A model generated the notes under the pieces. That model made no database searches and was not told where the DNA came from. It saw nothing but the letters and a program-made list of their open reading frames with translations. DNA of 64,000 bases, from the NCBI GenBank assembly GCA_005765155.1, contig VCCP01000001.1, forward strand, positions 1,798,001-1,862,000. The letters are read 5' to 3'. Positions 59,101-64,000 of this stretch are shown here, one piece after another (position 1 is the first letter of the stretch; each line of letters opens with the position of its first letter). The stretch comes from Zelopaecilomyces penicillatus (Eukaryota > Ascomycota > Sordariomycetes > Hypocreales > Pseudodiploosporaceae). Both the position numbers and the translations under genes were made by a program.

Positions 59101-59855
59101 GTGATGTTTTTGAGAGCGGCGATGTGGTTAAGAAAAAGGCTTTGGTCCAGGCAGAATGGTTCAATGGCGTAAAACGATACACTGTGAAAGCGTTATTGCC
59201 AGGGGACGAGGGTCAGGGCACATTGAAGATATATGCCGGAAAGAGAGGATTGATGCAGAGCATCAAAGATATTCCTCATCCTCTTGCATTTGCGCTGCCT
59301 ATCGTTCATATGGGGGAGAATCCGGCGTATGAATTTGTGACAAGACATCCAACACCTCACGCCCAAAGGCACGACATTTATGTTGTTCAGCCGCAGTGTC
59401 AGCGACTAGCTCTCAACAACACATTTGTTTTTGCTATTAGACAGCATCCCAACTCCGTCACAAATGGACCACAATCGGTCTTAACACCAGCCTCCAACCC
59501 TGGAGGCACAAGTCCAGTGCCCTATGCTCGGCCAAGTTCTGCCATGAGTATGAATAATACTTTTAGTGTTAGTGCATCCGTTCCAAGCTCGGCTAGTGGA
59601 ACCGTGGCAGGAAAGAAACCGGCTAAGTTGGCTATTCAAACCCCTGGTGGCAAAATCCTCCGGCTTATGAGAAAGGAGGATCGCAAGGGAATTAGCGTCG
59701 GTGGAAGAGGCTTCACTAGTTGCGAGGAAATCAGCGATGGCGGCACTTGGGAAACTATAATCAAGTGCTCGGAAAAGGGCGTCTGGAGAGGCCTGGTGCT
59801 TGCAGACCGGACAGCGCGATGGTGTGTTTTTGCAGAATGGGTCTGCATGGGTTAG
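56101..59855 (+). CDS. CYK3: Cytokinesis protein CYK3 (SH3 plus transglutaminase-like domain)
   Basis: Exons 56101-56175 and 56235-59855 encode 1231 residues. The intron lies inside the SH3 domain; splicing gives FPCWCRAVYSWGGESKRDLG, then FIEGDLIECLNAGDGSWWVG and VGSFPSNFVEVLP, a complete SH3 (about 12-72). A long Pro/Ser/His-rich disordered region follows. Near 770-870 is a transglutaminase-like fold: KRGCAEEYAVLVMEMC, PNHWWNAVIVDNEWRIMDTCLA. The His and Asp positions are kept, but the expected catalytic Cys appears to be Ala when the GxCxxYA pattern is aligned (GCAEEYA). The C-terminal 350 residues include the family's beta-rich part. CYK3 works at the bud neck or septum in actomyosin ring closure and primary septum formation, with HOF1 and INN1. 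The start ATG is in the SH3 exon. Confidence 0.88.
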
Positions 59856-60766
59856 ACTGCTGCATCACATCATGCCGCTGTCGAAGCAACAGGAAATAAT
59901 TTGGCTCTGCAGGTTCCGTGCAGTTAGAGATGGTACTTGCTGCGATGGATATACAAGGTACCATACATATGCATATCCCGGCGCAAAGGTTCGGATTTTC
60001 TTGTTCAAAATGCGTGGAATTTTGGAGTCACTCCAACAAATGAGCATGTTGGAATTGGCGTTTTCTTTTTTTTGTAAATAAATGTTGTAATACAATGTAG
60101 CAAGTCTTACTCACGGCTGCATGCTTCTAGTATCATAATTCATAGTTTGATATTCATCTCATTTTGCAATACATCAGTTGTACCAATGGAGTAATTTGCT
60201 TAGTTTTCTGTCTGACCTCCATGATTAGTGTTGCGATGACCGCCCAATTTGACCTGTTTTGCATGCTTTTTAGGATTTTGAGTTTGTTTCATTCCATCAA
60301 TCTTTCGTTATTTGAACGTAGAATACATGTTGTCACGTTAGATTTCAGATAAATGCCATCGAACGTGAATTATATTTAGAAGAGCAAGTAATAACACTTT
60401 TTGTTTCAATCTAGAGTGCTTCAGGGTAGGAACACCATGTGCTGACATAACCGGGACGGAAGAGGCATGTAAGGGTCGGTCGCGTCGTTATTCGCACGGT
60501 GGGTGTGCCTGCATCGGCTGACTGACTTTCTAACTCGCGATCCTTAAACCCAAAGGCTTCAAAGTCCCCATCCCATCGCGACATACGACGCACAACCAAC
60601 GCGACCCTTGGACACGGGTGCCATGCGAATTCCTGGCCAGCGGATGAAGCCGAAGACGACCGTGATAACAAATACAATTGCGACATCGTCCGAAGTGGAA
60701 GCATGAAGCTTCTCCGAGCCAGGATCCCTCCGCCTACCAGCAGCAGCGTCCGAAGCTGATAGAGCG
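59856..60766. other. Intergenic between CYK3 and MAU2
   Basis: 910 bp. The left side is AT-rich with an AATAAA-like poly(A) context near 60075-60080. The right side should hold the MAU2 promoter and leader. A long ORF on the opposite strand (60411-61169) is a shadow of the repetitive MAU2 coding sequence. Confidence 0.5.
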
Positions 60767-63700
60767 ATGTCATATCGGGGCACGCTGCCTTCAGGGCAGG
60801 CCTTCCCAGGCCAAGATGATCAGATTTTTGGCCAGCAGCCCACATACGGCTTTCAGCAGCAGCAACAGCAGCAAGGCCAGCAACAGAGTCACCATCAGCC
60901 GCCGCCGCCTCTGAACCAACACCAACAATTTCAGCATCCGCATCACCAAGCATTGTATTCCGGTGGCCCCGCCAGCCACGCTCAACAATTCTATTCCGAA
61001 CCGCAGGCTCAGCAGGGAATATATATACAACCTCAGCAGTACCAGCAGAGACATCCTGCGCGGCCACCGCAGCATACATCGACAGGGAGTCTTGGCTATA
61101 ACTCCAACGTGGGTATGCCCCATGGCTATGACGCAGTGAACGGAAATGGCAGTGCCAGCCATCATTCATTGCAGCAGCCTACGAACCTATATCTGCCTCA
61201 GACCAACACCTGGCAGCAATCAATAACACCAGCTGCACCACAGGCTGTACATCAACCCGTGCACCAAATTCAACATCGTATGCACCTGCCACAACAACAA
61301 TCCCCGTATCGCCAATCAGAGCCGTCTCCCCAGACACAAATCCATGTCCAAGCCCAACCTTGGCCATCTCCACAACTTCAAAAGCACCAACAGCCCTCCC
61401 CCCAGATATCACACTCGACAACACCATCACCGCAACTCCAGCAGCAGCAACTACAGCAGTCTTCACCTCGGCCTCAGCGGCCGTCGCCTCTGCCATCCCA
61501 GCAGAAACTGCAGCACCCGCCACTGCCATCACCACAACAGCAACAGCCACCCCAGCAGCATCAGGAGCAACAGGGTTGTAAAGAAAATTCGCCACATCCG
61601 CAGGCTGTTCATACCCAGCAAGAGATATCACAGTCTAGCCCTTTACTTGCACAGGCTGTCACGAACCGTTATCCGGCTCCTTCGCACGAGCAAGATCCCC
61701 AGCCTCAGCCGCGACAGCAACACTCTGAAGAGCTTGAGCAGCAGCATTTGGGCTATGTAAACCTACAAGATATTCAAAGGCCGCCTCTGCCTCCAGCACC
61801 ACCTACAAATATGGGCAACATTCTCAGTGCCGCGCCTGCTGATCTAGAACGGACAGCGGATCCGAGGGTCGTAGAAAAGCACGACACGGCCTCGGTTATA
61901 GTCAAGCAGGAAGAGGATTGCATTACGGTTCGACCTCCGCCCGATCACAGAATCAAACCCAGTCCTCATTCTTCTGTGACGAATTCGCCGGCGTTATCCA
62001 CACGCTCACCGAGCATTACTAAGAGGTCACCGGCGGTACAGCCTAAGCCACGGCCAGCCAACACCATTCCCATTATGGTAGCTATTGCAGAAGAGTGTTT
62101 AGATAAGGCGCGTGCTTCATCGCATGATGTCGCCATGTCATTGTACCCTAACCAAGTCGATGAGTACCAAAAGTTGATAGCTACAGGCCTATCATGCTTA
62201 GAAGCAGCCATGCAAAGCAACAGGCTACCACCACGCGAAGATGCGCGTGTGCGCCTTAGATATGCGGCTATTCTACAAGAAGAGACGGAAAACCTAATGG
62301 AGGCAGAGACAGCTATAGGCAAGGGTATCACGTTATGCGAGAAGGTAAGTGACCTGCTCTCCCCTCTCCGAAACTGTTGGTTAATAAATCAAAGCATCGA
62401 CTATATGACTTAAAATATTGTATGCAATATCTCCTTCTTAAAGTTGGATTCCAGCATAACCAGAAGGCCGGCCTGAAGGCTGTTGATGATCATATCAAGA
62501 GCTGTCAACAGTAAGTCCCCTTTGACCCCCGAGATGCGTCTGACGCATCAAGACAGAGGCCTGTTTGCTCATTCCTCGCCACAGTTTCAAGCACGTACCC
62601 TGGTATTATGCATTTCGTCTTTTGAAGGCATCTTTCTACTTGGAAATCGGCAATGCATCAGATCCTGGCGTCGTCGATAATCTCAGAGCTATCCAGAGCG
62701 TTGCCAACGAACGAGGCGACAAAGCTCTTTACGTTTTCGCATCGTTGTTAGAGGGTTTCACGCTTTTGAAGACGAGAAAGGATGGCAATATTGAGAGAGT
62801 GCATACATGTATTGCCCAGGCCGCCAAATTTCAGTTTGACCCTACGGTTAAGATAGTACAGTTGGAATTGTTGTCACGCCTGCTCGAAGTTGTATCAAGC
62901 TTGCCTCGACAGAACCTTGACCACACAACACAGCAACTTCGGCAGCTGCAGAAGTGTCTAGACGAGTGCGAGGGGTGGCATAATGTCAAGGCTGACTTCT
63001 TGGTACCAATTAAGAAACAGTCTTCTTCTACTAAGATTGTCAGCGATGACACAAGTGCCATTATTACCATGGGGGTTGGAGATTGCGAGTCGGATTTTTT
63101 GGTCATGTCCTTCATGACAAAGATGGAATTGAGATCTCTTGTGTACGTTGCACCATTTCTCTCAATATTTGCCAGCTTTATGCGCTTGTCGGTAACTAAC
63201 TCGCTGCTTTACTCTGATATTTAGCTTCATGATCAGTGGTCTTACAAAACTCCACAAACCTACATCACAAGGCGGCCGACCGAGTGAGTTCTGGCGAGAG
63301 GGACTGAAGATACTCGATACATGTAAGTCTCCAACGCTGCTCTAATTTGCCATAGTCCTAACATCATCTCTACGTCAGGGGACAGCTCAACTTCAGGTAT
63401 TCCTTACGGCCCAGCCATTCCACTGAATGCTGCCATTAAACAGCGAGCTTGGCGAACAGAAGCCCAAGCTTACTTGAACGTTCTACTGGGCTTGGTTGCT
63501 GCAAGTCACTGTCAATGGGATACGGTGAAGCAAGTTTTGGAAAAGCTTGAGATGCTTGTGTCGCCTTCAACACAGGCTACAGTGAGATTGCTCTCCATCT
63601 ATCTAACTGGTGTCTACCATCAAGGGACTGGTAACCTCGAAGCAGCCCTTGGCATCTTCCTCGACAGCTGCTTTACAATCCCCAAAGGGAGTGTTGGCGG

Positions 63701-64000
63701 AGTCAAAGTCGGACATCAAGAACTTTCTCTTCTTGCAGGCCTGAACCGGCTTTGGATTATGCAGCACCCCTCTTGTCGAAACGATCAAGAAACATTAGAC
63801 TTGATCGAGCAGCTTCAGCCTCATTGCATGAATCACTGGAATATCGACCTAAGGACTGCTTGGCACAATGTCATGGCAGCCCTTGTAACAGAACCAACCC
63901 AGCAACTAAACCAACAAAAGCAACACATACATGCCGCGATGGCAGGCTCAAAGGCCACTAGTAACATTCTCGGAGCTGCTGTTACACTATGCATTATGCG
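60767..64000 (+). CDS. SCC4: Cohesin loader subunit MAU2/SCC4, 5' part (runs off the window)
   Basis: Exons 60767-62344, 62395-62510, 62585-63142, 63225-63322 and 63379 to beyond 64000. About 823 residues are visible and the frame is still open at the edge. The protein, with SCC2/NIPBL, loads cohesin on chromosomes. The first 340 residues or so are rich in Gln, Pro and His and should be disordered. The TPR-like superhelix starts at about 420: IPIMVAIAEECLDKARASS, KLIATGLSCLEAAMQ, RLRYAAILQEETENLMEAE, then LYDLKYCMQYLLLKVGF (exon 2) and HVPWYYAFRLLKASFYLEIG (exon 3), all typical of MAU2. The start is the first ATG of the frame (MSYRGTLPSGQ). The 3' end, with the remaining TPR repeats, is missing. 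Confidence 0.88.

Noticed and set aside
60411..61169. 252-codon minus-strand ORF extending into the MAU2 promoter
   Set aside because: Most of it is the antisense reading of CAG-type repeats in MAU2, which are naturally stop-free. The remainder has no features.

Overview
The window is nuclear DNA of a filamentous ascomycete (Pezizomycotina), most likely a sordariomycete near the Hypocreales. The evidence is short GT-AG introns in most genes, protein-coding genes spaced 0.1-6 kb apart on both strands, and fungal-specific families: a BOR1 anion transporter, a CDP-2-type chromodomain protein, CYK3, and a Ste20/GCK-III septation kinase. The order-level call is inference from the protein sequences. 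I see no rRNA, tRNA, CRISPR array or intact transposon.

Layout. 1-3.4 kb: the 3' end of a probable TOF1 gene (+), converging on BOR1 (-). 4.9-9.4 kb: a mitochondrial m-AAA protease (-) and a mitochondrial release-factor methyltransferase (MTQ1, -). The latter shares a 475-bp divergent promoter with RPB11 (+). 11.4-15.9 kb: LSM5 (-), a WRN-type 3'-5' exonuclease (+) and YTM1 (-). 19.0-21.5 kb: glycogen synthase (+), set between gaps of 3 and 4 kb. 25.8-26.0 kb: a two-exon gene for a putative small secreted peptide (+). 27.8-28.9 kb: a protein of unknown function (-), followed on its 5' side by 6 kb with no supported gene. 35.0-40.0 kb: an F-box/LRR-like protein (-) and an ELO fatty-acid elongase (-). 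41.4-50.7 kb: COX6 (+), a CDP-2-like chromodomain/HDA-complex protein (-) and RAI1 (+). 50.7-52.6 kb: a degenerate coding relic. 52.6-64 kb: a SID1/SepL kinase (-), CYK3 (+) and the 5' part of the cohesin loader MAU2/SCC4 (+), cut by the window edge.

The genes are mainly housekeeping and act in RNA synthesis and decay (RPB11, LSM5, RAI1), ribosome assembly (YTM1), mitochondria (m-AAA protease, MTQ1, COX6), chromosomes (TOF1, MAU2, CDP-2) and septation (SID1, CYK3). They do not form a metabolite cluster or a mobile island, and I do not see a whole new multi-gene system. The features most worth a second look are the secreted-peptide gene, the 17-nt first exon and 709-nt first intron of RPB11, the 8-nt microexon in RAI1, an AT-rich inverted-repeat element at 48.4-48.5 kb, and an in-frame 188-codon extension beyond the stop of the unknown gene. 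Exon boundaries were worked out by hand from GT/AG sites, reading frame and family conservation; every spliced model given here stays in frame.
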